Positions 1 to 8,342 of a DNA stretch of 64,000 bases are shown piece by piece. This DNA is from Nematostella vectensis (taxonomy: Eukaryota; Cnidaria; Anthozoa; Actiniaria; Edwardsiidae). Where the stretch lies: assembly GCF_932526225.1 (NCBI RefSeq), contig NC_064041.1, forward strand, positions 9,966,813 to 10,030,812. Reading direction: 5' to 3'. A program made the translations under genes and the position numbers. The notes below the pieces were generated by a model. That model did no database searches. It was not told the origin of the DNA and saw nothing but the letters and a program-made list of their open reading frames with translations. The number at the start of each line of letters is the position of its first letter. Position 1 is the first letter of the stretch.

Positions 1-465
1 ACTATCCAAAATCCAAGGCGTCTGTTTATCACAGACCACAGCTTAGAGGGCTGGATCACGAATGCTGTATACACCGGCATCTCCCGCTTGCGGCTCGCCG
101 ACCAGATAGTCCTCGTGATCCCCCCCGATGACACCCCAGGTGCCTTGGTTCCCACAGGAATGCAGGCTACGCCCAGTGAAGAGCTCATTATAGCGCGAAT
201 CAAGCGATACGCTATAGACGACAGGCAAAAGGGTCGCACGAAGTACACGGGGCCGAACCACGTTCTGACGGTAGACCACGTACTCGGCATGATTGCTGAC
301 GCGGAAAAGAAGTGCACGCTCTGTGGCACTCAGCTTCTGCTTCAGGGGTACACCAAGAGTCATCCCCAATGCTTCAGTATCGACAGGCTGGACGACAGTC
401 AGGGTCACTACAAGTGGAACGTCAGACTCACGTGCCTTAGCTGCAATAGAAGGCACAAGCGCTGA
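1..465 (+). CDS. SF1-helicase C-terminus fused to HNH nuclease-like domain (5' partial)
   Basis: The frame is open from base 1, so the start lies outside the window; the ATG-like codon at 88 is internal. The first 40 residues contain VYTGISRLRLADQI, which fits motif VI of superfamily 1 helicases, followed by a hydrophobic strand and a double proline. The C-terminal 60 residues contain C-x2-C (CTLCG), then SIDRLDD, an Asn-Val step and LTCLSCNRRHK, the layout of HNH/zinc-binding nuclease modules. The likely role is element replication or DNA processing. The gene converges on the integrase gene with a 16-base gap. Which helicase subfamily it belongs to cannot be decided from the fragment. Confidence 0.6.
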   Translation, partial: TIQNPRRLFITDHSLEGWITNAVYTGISRLRLADQIVLVIPPDDTPGALVPTGMQATPSEELIIARIKRYAIDDRQKGRTKYTGPNHVLTVDHVLGMIADAEKKCTLCGTQLLLQGYTKSHPQCFSIDRLDDSQGHYKWNVRLTCLSCNRRHKR

Positions 466-481
466 TCACGCTAGCGTGACG

Positions 482-1492
482 CTAGCGTGGCACTAGGGTG
501 ACGCTAGCGCGACCAGCAGATTTTTTCGGTCGCGCTGGCGTCACGCTACGCAACTGCGAACGCGTGAAGCCGTGCTTAGAGTACGCCGTGTAATACAACA
601 CTGGCTGTCCGGGCTCCATGACCCTCTTTAGTATTGGGTACGCCTTGCTTGTCCACCACGGGTCCGTCGCCCGCCGTCGGCCCTTCTCCTGAAGGTCTTC
701 CTCGTTTACGGCAATGTACACCTCCGTTCCGACCTCTAAGGGGACCTCTAAGGGGGGCTTTTTGGCTTTGAGAGGCACGCGCCTCAGCTTTATGGCGTCC
801 TTAGGCGCAAAGCCAGTCATGCGAGTCTTCGTTGCGTTTATGTCCGAGATGACGATTGGCAAAGCGGTAACCCACTCGCGGTTTGTCTTGCCGGATGCAA
901 GCTCCTTCGAGTACTGCGCACGAAATAGGCGCTGTGCCAGCCAGCGATGGAAAGACTCGGCGAAAGCCTGGCTCCTGTGGTGCCCTGGCTCAGCCCGTCG
1001 GACTTCCACCCCGTGGTCTGTTAGGAGCTTTGTGGTAGCACCCTTGAACTCCGTGCCGTCATCAACCATGAGGACTTTAGGCCATGCGAAAGGTCCCTCT
1101 GCATAGATGCCAGCGAGTTCGCGGGAGACGACGGCCGCGCTCTTAGTCCTCAGTGGGCGGGCAGCTTTATATCGTGAAGCAACGTCAACGACAGTCAGGG
1201 CATACTTGTACCCGCGGTCGGTTGGCAAGAATAGCAGGTCCGACTGGTGGATACGGTTTGGTATCTGCTCCGAGAAGTGGGCGTAGGTAGTCGGAGGAGG
1301 GGGCGTCTGTGTGTAGCCCCCGACGGGCTGCGAGCTTACCCACTTGCGCGCTCGATCTATGGAGGCTGAGCCCTTGGGAAGTTTGGCATGCAGAGCGATC
1401 ACTCCCTGGAAGCCGCGTCTGGCGTAGTATATAGGACGAAGGAACGCGTCGAGTTCTTCGTCGGACATGCGCTTGCCGTTCCGGCGGGCCAT
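482..1492 (-). CDS. DD35E retroviral-type integrase
   Basis: 336 residues. The rve catalytic core is clear: first Asp in HQSD at about residue 85, second in the VDDGTEF block (Asp144), and Glu179 in AFAES, exactly 35 residues after Asp144. This is the DD35E triad that performs strand transfer during integration. The C-terminal 90 residues contain a beta-rich, SH3-like tail with a DPWW motif. A canonical N-terminal HHCC zinc finger is not evident. Start at the ATG complementary to 1490-1492. Polinton-type elements encode such integrases, and this is the strongest single marker for the element. The reading frame looks intact. Confidence 0.9.
   Translation of the reverse strand: MARRNGKRMSDEELDAFLRPIYYARRGFQGVIALHAKLPKGSASIDRARKWVSSQPVGGYTQTPPPPTTYAHFSEQIPNRIHQSDLLFLPTDRGYKYALTVVDVASRYKAARPLRTKSAAVVSRELAGIYAEGPFAWPKVLMVDDGTEFKGATTKLLTDHGVEVRRAEPGHHRSQAFAESFHRWLAQRLFRAQYSKELASGKTNREWVTALPIVISDINATKTRMTGFAPKDAIKLRRVPLKAKKPPLEVPLEVGTEVYIAVNEEDLQEKGRRRATDPWWTSKAYPILKRVMEPGQPVLYYTAYSKHGFTRSQLRSVTPARPKKSAGRASVTLVPR
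490..545. terminator. GC-rich hairpin at convergent gene ends
   Basis: GACGCTAGCGCGACC pairs with GGTCGCGCTGGCGTC across a loop of about 13 bases that contains six T's. It lies in the last codons of the integrase gene, just past the end of the helicase/HNH gene. Short repeats of GCTAGCGTGACGCTAGCG precede it at 468-489. A bidirectional 3'-end signal is one reading; a simple palindromic repeat is another. Confidence 0.35.
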
Positions 1493-1556
1493 TACGTGCG
1501 TATCGCGACGGGTGTATCAGTCTCCAACAGGCGGTTGCCGTCTGCTACGCCTTCGG

Positions 1557-1582
1557 CGTACGTATACGTATACGTATACGCG
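1557..1582. repeat. Palindromic TACG/GTATAC repeat
   Basis: About four tandem copies of the self-complementary unit GTATAC lie between the integrase start and the end of the next minus-strand gene. The position fits a promoter-proximal site for the integrase, but no function can be shown. Confidence 0.5.
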
Positions 1583-1640
1583 CAGCATGGAAAAAGGCCG
1601 CCTAGACGCAGCGCAGAAACATGTTCCAACGGCAGCTGCA

Positions 1641-2066
1641 TCACAGCAAGCGGCTAGCTGTGTAGCCGATGGCGAGAGCGCCGGCGCCAATGTACGCCAA
1701 TTCGGCGTTCTTCTGCGTTTTGCTGGAGATGTAGTAGTCGGACAGCTCGGGGGCCCGCATCGACTCCAGGGATTGTTTCGGCCGGGTCGGGTTGTAGAGT
1801 TTGAGTGCGTGGTCGGTGTCGGTGAAGTTCTGCTTTGCAAGCGACACTCTCTCGCGACTTTGAGCTTGCCAATCGAGGATTTTTTGTCGCAGCTGTTGGT
1901 AGCGTCCATAGTCTTGTTGGTATTTCTCCAGGGCCTTGTCGTGCCTCTCCTTCTCAGCTAAGGTAGGGCTCTCATCGTTCGACAGGAACTTTGCAAGGTA
2001 GTTGCCACCAACGAATGCAGTCGCGTTTAGGACGGCGCCGCCAACCAAAATCGCGATAGAGGCCAT
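1641..2066 (-). CDS. Small membrane protein of Polinton-like element
   Basis: About 141 residues from the ATG at 2066; an upstream ATG at 2081 would add five. The N-terminus (MASIAILVGGAVLNATAF) is a glycine/alanine-rich hydrophobic segment. A charged, probably coiled-coil middle rich in Glu, Lys and Gln follows, and then a second hydrophobic stretch near the C-terminus (AYIGAGALAIGY). Proteins with this layout recur in cnidarian Polinton-like elements. Their role is unknown; a minor virion or membrane component is plausible. It sits in a row of minus-strand genes with the integrase. Confidence 0.7.
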   Translation of the reverse strand: MASIAILVGGAVLNATAFVGGNYLAKFLSNDESPTLAEKERHDKALEKYQQDYGRYQQLRQKILDWQAQSRERVSLAKQNFTDTDHALKLYNPTRPKQSLESMRAPELSDYYISSKTQKNAELAYIGAGALAIGYTASRLL

Positions 2067-2145
2067 GTTTGTGCGAAGCACACTTCACGTGCTGTGTGTA
2101 CGCGCAAAGCGCGCACGAGTCTAATACATGTGCCATAGTACACTT

Positions 2146-2370
2146 CTACATGGGCCGGATCTTCTGGTCCTCAAGGTAACCCTTCAAAGCGACAGCACCT
2201 GCAACGGCGGCAGTCATTTTTGCGTAGTTCATGGCGTTCGCGGAGGGGTCTTTGGTGAAGTCCTCGCGCAAGACCTTGCGCCCAACCCAGCCGATACCGG
2301 CGACGAGGCCGGTTATGACTGCGGCGTCGGTGATGGTCTTTGTAATCTTGCTCTGCTGCGTCGTCGACAT
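2146..2370 (-). CDS. 74-residue membrane-associated protein of Polinton-like element
   Basis: A short protein with two hydrophobic segments (AAVITGLVAGIGWVG, and AKMTAAVAGAVALKGYL) joined by a conserved-looking KDPSANAMNYAKMTA block. It ends in EDQKI. The same arrangement recurs in cnidarian elements of this kind. Start at the ATG complementary to 2368-2370. Function unknown; a small virion membrane protein is a guess. Confidence 0.7.
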   Translation of the reverse strand: MSTTQQSKITKTITDAAVITGLVAGIGWVGRKVLREDFTKDPSANAMNYAKMTAAVAGAVALKGYLEDQKIRPM

Positions 2371-2453
2371 TGCGATGCACTGACGTGCGGATATGGGTGG
2401 GGCAGAGATCCGGGAGCGCGAAGCGCTGTTGCCGGAACGCGCTCCTTGGTCTG

Positions 2454-2987
2454 CTATGCGGCCGCCAGCGGCGGCCTTGCGGGAGGAGTCACGTTGTCGG
2501 TACCTTCGGTGGCATGGGGATCGGTAGCTCGCTGGTTAACAGCTGGTGTGCGAGTGAACGCGGCAGCTAGCTCCCGCCTACGTGTGTAGAGGCCGATCAG
2601 TGACACTAGAAGACCAGCGACCCCGATAACCGCGCTAGCCGACCTGGCAGAGTTGCTTTTCGGGACTGGTGTGTGTGTGATACCGAAGGCATCGTCGGCG
2701 CGCAAGCCCTGCGGCTCGCTCGGCCCCGGGGCCACCGGCGACTGCACGACACGAAGTGTCTCTTTCTTCGCTCTGTTAATTCGATTCCACTTTGCCAAGC
2801 GCCTTCCAGCTTCGACTCGCCCAGGGTGTTTAGGTCGGGTCTCGGGTGGTTCGGGGCTCGTGATTCTCTCCGCCAACGCCGAAGGCGTACGTGCAGGCTC
2901 TTGAGCAGCTTGCTCCGCAGCTTGTTTGTCAGGTTCCGCTGACGTTCCGGCAGTCTGGGCACTAGTACTTCCTTGAGGTTCCTCCAT
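2454..2987 (-). CDS. Pro/Ala-rich single-helix protein of Polinton-like element
   Basis: About 177 residues from the ATG at 2987 (MEEPQ); the ATG at 3017 would add ten Arg-rich residues. The N-terminal half is Ala/Pro/Glu-rich and likely disordered. A basic block (GRVEAGRRLAKWNRINRAKK) is shared with related element proteins. One transmembrane helix (ASAVIGVAGLLVSLIGLY) is followed by an Arg-rich stop-transfer sequence and a Pro/Thr-rich tail. Function unknown. Confidence 0.65.
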   Translation of the reverse strand: MEEPQGSTSAQTAGTSAEPDKQAAEQAAQEPARTPSALAERITSPEPPETRPKHPGRVEAGRRLAKWNRINRAKKETLRVVQSPVAPGPSEPQGLRADDAFGITHTPVPKSNSARSASAVIGVAGLLVSLIGLYTRRRELAAAFTRTPAVNQRATDPHATEGTDNVTPPARPPLAAA

Positions 2988-3076
2988 TTGTGTGTGTGTG
3001 CGTCTACGCGCGCACACGCGGTGTCAACTACTTGGTACCAAGCGGTAGAAGAAGTGGCAAGCTTTCAAATGAACGT

Positions 3077-3358
3077 CTACTCTGGGATGTCAGACTCGCC
3101 ACTGTCCGTGTGCCGTTCCGGCAGGCAAACCACTGGTGAGTCCGCGGCTGCTACCTCGCGTTGACACCGCGCGTCAGCGCTTGCCGTTCCGGCGGTGTCC
3201 ACATGACGTGCTATGTGTAACGCCCCGACGGCTAAAGCCATCAAACGACCGCAGCGTAGAGACAGGCTTCCGCACAATGTGCGGAGCTCGTTGTTGATGA
3301 TGTAGTCGGACACTAGGTCATTGTGAAGATCGACCACACTGTCTATCGGCAGCGCCAT
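3077..3358 (-). CDS. Small hydrophobic-segment protein
   Basis: 94 residues from the ATG complementary to 3356-3358 (MALPIDSVVDLHNDL). A helical N-terminus leads into a Cys-containing hydrophobic segment (RCGRLMALAVGALHIA), then a polar tail. The start codon overlaps the start codon of the plus-strand gene at 3357, so the two cannot share a normal divergent promoter. It resembles other short proteins in such elements, but I do not recognise a named family. Confidence 0.5.
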   Translation of the reverse strand: MALPIDSVVDLHNDLVSDYIINNELRTLCGSLSLRCGRLMALAVGALHIARHVDTAGTASADARCQREVAAADSPVVCLPERHTDSGESDIPE

Positions 3359-4042
3359 GCCTACTAGCTTCGTCGTAAGCCGCAACGACGACCACGGGGG
3401 CGTGCAATATAGCTGGTTTGCGCCTCCCAAAGGCGAGGGGCTGACAAAAGCAGGGCTAGGAAGACTCGACCGCTCGGTCGAGGCGTTCGTCTACACAGTG
3501 CTTGGCGCGCAGGTAAACGTCCGTTCCTCCATCGCAGGGGCCGGTGGGCCGGCCATGGAGGCGCAGGCGGAGTTCACGAAGCTGCTTGAAGACGCGATCA
3601 TAGAAAACGACATCGCTCAAAGCGTGCAAAGGTACCAGTTAGCCGTGCAGGAGGCCAAGGTGAGACTGAGTCTTGCGGTCGCACCAGGAGTGTGGCTGAT
3701 GCCGGGCGATCTGGTGATAAACACGCAAAGCGTCGTGGGCTACAACAATAAGCTGCAGAAAGCCACGGACTCCATGACGCTCGGCGCAAACGCGATAAAC
3801 ACCGAGACAAAGCCAGTCGGTGCTCATAACATGGCCGGTGGGCATCCTAGGGTGCAACACGGGATCGACCGCGTGCCGTCCCGGCGGCAAAGCAAGATTC
3901 CGCCCCTGCTAAAGTGCACGCAGAGGGCGCGGCCCCTGCCCCCGCTGCGCATAGCATGTCGGGCGAAAAGAGTGACCACACCGCCCTCAAGGCGGGGTTG
4001 TCGGCACTCGCGGTGGCCGCGGCGTATTACTTGTTCCGATGA
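3357..4042 (+). pseudogene. Frameshifted structural-type gene with C-terminal membrane anchor
   Basis: From the ATG at 3357 a frame of about 165 residues looks well coding (QYSWFAPPKGEG, an AVQEAKVRLSLAVAPG helix region, VINTQSVVGYNNKLQKATDS). Around 3851-3895 sensible coding moves to another frame, which runs through an Ala/Pro-rich linker to a hydrophobic helix (LKAGLSALAVAAAYYLF) ending at TGA 4040-4042. The original frame continues to 4088 with low-complexity basic sequence. A one-base deletion or an assembly error would explain it. Its end overlaps the convergent gene at 4027. Function unknown; possibly a virion protein. Confidence 0.5.
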
Positions 4043-4833
4043 CTGCTTTGCATTCGACGAACCAAGAACGCGGCTACGGTTAGAATGAGCAGCCACGCAT
4101 TTTCGCCAAGGAATTTCACCGCTTCCCCTGCAGCCTTAAACACGAAGTTCGCGATGCTGCCTACTAGCCCGAGGAGAAGTTCGCCTAGCTTTTTCCCGAT
4201 GGCCTTAAGCCCGTTACCGACCCCTCTGGCCATGGAGGAGAGCGACTTGCCGAGCCACGTCACAATGGCCGCGATCGTCGTCGCTACGGCCAACCCGATA
4301 GCGGTGATGGTAAAGCCGTACTTTTTGAAGATGGCTTTGATGCGCTCTCTTAGCGGCTTTTGGTTCTCGAGCTCTCGTTTTTCGCGTTCTAGTTTGTCAA
4401 TCTCGGACAGCCTCTCCTCGGTGCGCTCACGGGCCTCTTGGCGGCGGCTCTCTGACGTGTTAGGGTCGTCGATGGTCTCCCTGTCTGCGGCTACCACCCC
4501 TTGCAGCTCTTGGACCCGTTCTGTGTTCTTCTGGATGACCGCGTCTACCTCTGCCACGGGCCCCATCGCCAGCTTGAAGCCTTTCAGATTTGCAACGTAC
4601 TGTCGGACGCCCCCGTCCTTGTTGAACAGCTGTTGTGGTTTAGTCCAACCTCCATTTTTGAGGTCGTGAACCTGTATTAGCGCCTTCCCACTCCAGTCTG
4701 ACTGGAACCGTAGCAGATTCTCGTTAAGGTCTGGGTAATCCTTCCTGAGGTACAGGAGACCGAGTCTTGTCGCTGCATCCCCTGTGGTGAACGATGTTTC
4801 AGCGGCCGTTTGCGTTGCGCTTCGCGAAGCCAT
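4027..4833 (-). CDS. Polinton-like element protein with coiled coil and membrane helices
   Basis: 268 residues from the ATG complementary to 4831-4833 (MASRSATQ); an upstream ATG at 4965 would add 44 residues that overlap the next gene. An N-terminal conserved domain (LGLLYLRKDYPDL, LLRFQSDWSGKALIQVHDL) is followed by a long Glu/Arg-rich coiled coil. The C-terminal third is glycine-rich and hydrophobic, with two or three membrane-type helices (TITAIGLAVATTIAAIVTWL; WLLILTVAAFLV) and a basic tail. This is one of the most recognisable protein types in cnidarian Polinton-like elements. A virion or membrane-interacting role is inferred from the layout. Confidence 0.75.
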   Translation of the reverse strand: MASRSATQTAAETSFTTGDAATRLGLLYLRKDYPDLNENLLRFQSDWSGKALIQVHDLKNGGWTKPQQLFNKDGGVRQYVANLKGFKLAMGPVAEVDAVIQKNTERVQELQGVVAADRETIDDPNTSESRRQEARERTEERLSEIDKLEREKRELENQKPLRERIKAIFKKYGFTITAIGLAVATTIAAIVTWLGKSLSSMARGVGNGLKAIGKKLGELLLGLVGSIANFVFKAAGEAVKFLGENAWLLILTVAAFLVRRMQSSHRNK

Positions 4834-4886
4834 GCTATGCGCAGCATGCGTACGCGACGACGTGTTGGCCGTGTCGTAGCCACGGA

Positions 4887-5543
4887 TCACATGAACGTTG
4901 CGATACCCCTCCCCGGGTAGAACACAAACACATCGCCTAGCCCGTGGTTCCGCCTGCCTTTCCATCGGAAGTCCGGCTGCGTGAACGGGCTGTCGCCAGG
5001 CAGGGGGGCGCCGAGCTTGTAGAGTATCCTCCGGGTGGTAAAGTAGACGTGAAACCTTAGAAATCCCCTGATGACAGAGGGGAGCGCGGCGAAAGCGGGG
5101 TCAGTTAGGGACACCCCACATCCGGCGGTTGCGCACCAGACCGCAAAGTTGAGTTGATGTGGCCAGTACCCATAGGAAGGCTCCGATAGCCACCGGCGAG
5201 ACTCCTTGGCGGACTTGTGCGTGACTACCGTCTCTTTGAATATGTCTCGGACCCTAGTCGTGAATGATTTGTCCTCAGCCACGTGTATCTCTAGCTGCGT
5301 GAGTAGTGGGGTGATGTCTGAGGCCGTGCTCTCCACGGGGGTCGCGGGCACGGCGTAGAGCAGCTTTTGCGCGAGGGTCAGAGACCTAGGGAAACCTAGG
5401 GAAACCGTTTTTTTGACTTGTTCGGCTATAGCGTGTTTGACATGCTCGGCTATAGAGGCTCCCGCCGCAACTGCCGCCTTCCTCGTTTCCTCCTCCTTCC
5501 TTCGGGGAACCTCGTTTAGCATCTGCCAGCCTTCCCAATCCAT
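4887..5543 (-). CDS. Conserved Polinton-like element protein, short form
   Basis: 218 residues. The N-terminus is helical and Ala/Glu/Lys-rich; the C-terminal half has a conserved hydrophobic and aromatic block (LPSVIRGFLRFHVYFTTRRIL), then APLPGDSPFTQPDFRW and NHGLGDVFVF. I recall longer relatives in which this block is part of a larger protein, so this copy may be shortened. It precedes the 4833 gene on the same strand. An octamer-scale direct repeat (CCTAGGGAAAC twice at 5388-5408) lies in the coding region. Function unknown. Confidence 0.65.
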   Translation of the reverse strand: MDWEGWQMLNEVPRRKEEETRKAAVAAGASIAEHVKHAIAEQVKKTVSLGFPRSLTLAQKLLYAVPATPVESTASDITPLLTQLEIHVAEDKSFTTRVRDIFKETVVTHKSAKESRRWLSEPSYGYWPHQLNFAVWCATAGCGVSLTDPAFAALPSVIRGFLRFHVYFTTRRILYKLGAPLPGDSPFTQPDFRWKGRRNHGLGDVFVFYPGRGIATFM

Positions 5544-5573
5544 GCCCAGCCCTATTAAACATGAAGGCGGGCT

Positions 5574-6269
5574 ATGTTCAACACAATGGTGGTCCTACAC
5601 GCTGTGCTCACCGTAGGCGAACTGACGCTCTTCTTCGAGCAGCCGATAAGGCGCCCACGCTTCGTGGCGCTCCGGCAGTGCTCGCTGTTTAACAGCTGGT
5701 ATAATCTCGAGCGGGAGCATCAGATAACGACTATAGCCCCCCTACCGCCCATCGCTACTATGCCAGCCGGGCACCACACGGCCGAGTCCATCGTGAAGAC
5801 GATCAACCGCGCTAGGAGCGATATTCTGACCGCGAAGCTGGATCCCCTCACCGGGAAGATCGTGCTCGTGTCCGGTGGCATTGTGTTCCTGAACGCCGAG
5901 CTTTGCGCACTATTTGGCCTGGACTCTAAAGACGATCAGATGGGTATGTGGGGCCTCGTACTGCCCGTGCTCCCCCTCCCCCCCACACTTAAGGTGACTT
6001 TGCCGAAAATAGAGGCCATCTACATCTTCTGCGACATCGTAGACCGCTCGCAGTGCCTCGCCTTAGACGAGCCTTCAAACGTTCTCGCTTGCCTAGAAAC
6101 CCGCAGGAGGCCGCACGAGAAAGTCGTCTATGGGCCCGACACCCCCATTTGTGTCGCAGCGTCTTTCTCTGAGTTTGTCTCGAGTATCCGAATATGGATC
6201 AGGGAGGACCGCGGTAGACGGGTGGACTTTCAGGGCAGGCCCGTTCGCCTTGTATTAGAGCTAACCTAG
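5574..6269 (+). CDS. Conserved Polinton-like element structural-type protein
   Basis: 231 residues. It opens with beta-rich sequence (VGELTLFFEQPIRRP, LFNSWYNLE), has a Pro-rich loop, a long middle domain, and ends with FVSSIRIWIREDRG ... VDFQGRPVRLVLEL. The C-terminal pattern (charged turn, DFxG, then an alternating hydrophobic strand) recurs in proteins of these elements and suggests a beta-sandwich virion component. It is divergent from the 5543 gene, with about 30 bases between them, and is followed after 16 bases by the 6286 gene. Confidence 0.65.
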   Translation: MFNTMVVLHAVLTVGELTLFFEQPIRRPRFVALRQCSLFNSWYNLEREHQITTIAPLPPIATMPAGHHTAESIVKTINRARSDILTAKLDPLTGKIVLVSGGIVFLNAELCALFGLDSKDDQMGMWGLVLPVLPLPPTLKVTLPKIEAIYIFCDIVDRSQCLALDEPSNVLACLETRRRPHEKVVYGPDTPICVAASFSEFVSSIRIWIREDRGRRVDFQGRPVRLVLELT

Positions 6270-6285
6270 GTCCGACATAACAAGC

Positions 6286-7035
6286 ATGGCGAACAGCGAC
6301 TTTAGCAGCGGTGGCATATCCATATATCCCCCGCTCCCCAGTGCCCACCCCCCGCAAACGCCTACCGCTCCGGCAAGCACCGGCGGCGACGCGCAAAGTT
6401 TCCGACTCCAGGTAATACGTGACACTCAGGCGGTTCTAGACAATGAGATAACGCATTATCGACAGGTGCGGAAGAAGTATAAGCGCGCCTTCGCCGTTAC
6501 CCATGCTGTGTCTGTGGCATCCGGCATCGCTGCAGGGGCGCTTTCCGGCGCCGGGCTTGGAGTCTCTTTGAGTGGGATAGGGGTTCTGATCGGCGCTCCG
6601 CTGGCAGGGGTCGCTGGGCTGGTCGGTATCGTTGGCGCGGGCGCGGGAGTGGTCTCTAGGGGTCTTACGAGCAAGGTGGCTAAACACGAAGACACGATGG
6701 TTCTAACGGAGAGTAAGAAAAACTCGATCAGCGAGCTGGTCTCTAAGGCTCTGCAAGACGGGCGTATCTCAGACGAAGAGTTTCGGCTGATACTTCAGGA
6801 ACAAGAGAGATACAACGCGCTCAAGGCCGCTATCAGAGCTCGACACGGCCTCGCACCGCATGATAAAAAAAAGCGGGAAAGGGCCCTCCCTGGTGGCACG
6901 CGAAAGGATGAAAAAGAGACTGCGAAGAATCCGCGAGGAGTTCGGGAGCGAGGTGTTCGAGTAGAACTCAGGTTTAAATGCCACGCCGGCGGCTTTGAAC
7001 TCACGGCCGAAAAATGGTTATTCCACCCTCCGTAG
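6286..7035 (+). CDS. Glycine-rich membrane/helical protein, frameshifted near C-terminus
   Basis: The open frame gives 249 residues: a Pro-rich start, a helical KKYKRAF segment, a 70-residue Gly/Ala-rich hydrophobic region (GALSGAGLGVSLSGIGVLIG), then a charged helix ending in YNALKAAIRARHG. The family recurs in cnidarian elements. A run of eight A's at about 6863-6870 puts the last 55 codons in a different frame from the downstream copy, which has seven. In the alternative frame a stop is reached at 6962-6964. So the tail of the displayed frame is probably not native. Confidence 0.65.
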   Translation: MANSDFSSGGISIYPPLPSAHPPQTPTAPASTGGDAQSFRLQVIRDTQAVLDNEITHYRQVRKKYKRAFAVTHAVSVASGIAAGALSGAGLGVSLSGIGVLIGAPLAGVAGLVGIVGAGAGVVSRGLTSKVAKHEDTMVLTESKKNSISELVSKALQDGRISDEEFRLILQEQERYNALKAAIRARHGLAPHDKKKRERALPGGTRKDEKETAKNPRGVRERGVRVELRFKCHAGGFELTAEKWLFHPP

Positions 7036-7129
7036 GTTGGCGGCCCTCCTCGTTTTCGCGGCCCACCGCCATTTGCCCCAAAAAGTCGTGTACGCGCAAG
7101 TCCTTGGGCTTGCACGCGCCCGGCCTACA

Positions 7130-7335
7130 CCCTAATTATTCATGAACGCGAAACACCTGCAGCCCTAATTATTATTCATGCATGCGAAACACCTGCGGCC
7201 CTAATTGATTATTCGTGTACGCGAAATCTATTTTGCCTACATTAACTTTTGCCGATTGTTTATGTACGTGAAATCGATTTGGCCTTCATTAGCTTTTGCC
7301 GATTGTTTATGTACGCGAAACATTACCTGCCTGAC
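7130..7335. repeat. Subterminal repeats, copy 1
   Basis: Short diverged direct repeats built on CCTAATTATTCATG...GCGAAACACCTG and TTTATGTACGTGAAATCGATTT. They lie between the Gly-rich gene and the GC-rich terminal block. Their position and repetition fit terminal-repeat sequence of a Polinton-like element. Confidence 0.6.
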
Positions 7336-7424
7336 ATATAGAGACGGGGCTGGGAGGCCCGGAGGGGCGATCGGGGCCTCCCAGGCCGTTTCACTGAAAC
7401 CCCCCAGTCCCCCCCCTCGGGCGG

Positions 7425-7953
7425 CTCTAGACAAGGAGATAACGCATTATCGACTGGTGCGGAAGAAGTATAAGCGCGCCTTTGCCGTTACCCATGCTGT
7501 GTCTGTGGCATCCGGCATCGCTGCAGGGGCGCTTTCCAGCGCCGGGCTGGGAGTCTCTTTGAGTGGGATAGGGGTTCTGATCGGCGCTCCGCTGGCAGGG
7601 GTCGCTGGGCTGGTCGGTGTCGTGGGCGCGGGCGGGGGGGTGGTCTCTAGGGGTCTTACGAGCAAGGTGGCTAAACACGAAGACACGATGGTTTTAGCGG
7701 AGAGTAAGAAAAACTCGATCAGCGAGCTGGTCTCTAAGGCTCTGCAAGGCGGGCTATCTCAGACGAAGAGTTTCGGCTGATACTTCAGGAACAAGAGAGA
7801 TACAACGCGCTCAAGGCCGCTATCAGAGCCCGACACGGCCCCGCACCGCGTGATAAAAAAAGCGGGAAAGGGCCCTCCCTAAAGGCACGCGAAAAGGCGA
7901 AAAAGAGGCTGCGAAAAATTCGCGAGGAGTTCGGGAGCGAGGTGTTCGAGTAA
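7425..7953 (+). pseudogene. Truncated second copy of the Gly-rich element gene
   Basis: This matches the gene at 6430-6964 at most positions but lacks its first 45 or so codons and any start ATG. A one-base loss near 7751 (GGGCTATC against GGGCGTATC upstream) breaks the frame, so one frame stops at about 7780. The 3' part, in another frame, ends at TAA 7951-7953. The two copies are thus damaged at different places. Confidence 0.75.
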
Positions 7954-8079
7954 AGCTCAGGTTTAAACGCCACGCCAGCGGCTTCGAATTTACGACGGCC
8001 CTCCTCGTTTTCGCAGCCCTCCCCGACGCCATCGCTATTTGCCCAAAAAGTCGTGTACGCGAAACGCGCCCGGCCTACG

Positions 8080-8330
8080 ACTGCCCTAATTAATTATTCA
8101 TGTACGCAGCCCTAATTAATTATTCATGTACGCGAAACGCGCCCGGCCTACAGCCCTAATTAATCATTCATGTACGTGAAATCGATTTGGCCTACATTAG
8201 CAATTGCCAAAAGCTTATGTACGTGAAATCGATTTTACCTACATTAGCAATCGCCAAAAGCTTATGTACGTGAAATCGATTTGGCCTACATTAGCTTTTG
8301 CCGATTGTTTATGTACGTGAAGCATTATCT
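8080..8330. repeat. Subterminal repeats, copy 2
   Basis: About three units containing CCTAATTAATTATTCATGTA, then three or four units containing TTATGTACGTGAAATCGATT followed by GGCCTACATTAGC. These are expanded relative to the equivalent region at 7130-7335. Confidence 0.7.
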
Positions 8331-8342
8331 GCCATATATATA

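Noticed and set aside
714-1106. Plus-strand frame opposite the integrase
   Set aside because: Shadow of the integrase coding frame; the DD35E residues are on the minus strand.
4085-4669. 194-codon plus-strand frame
   Set aside because: Ser-rich shadow of the recognised minus-strand element protein.
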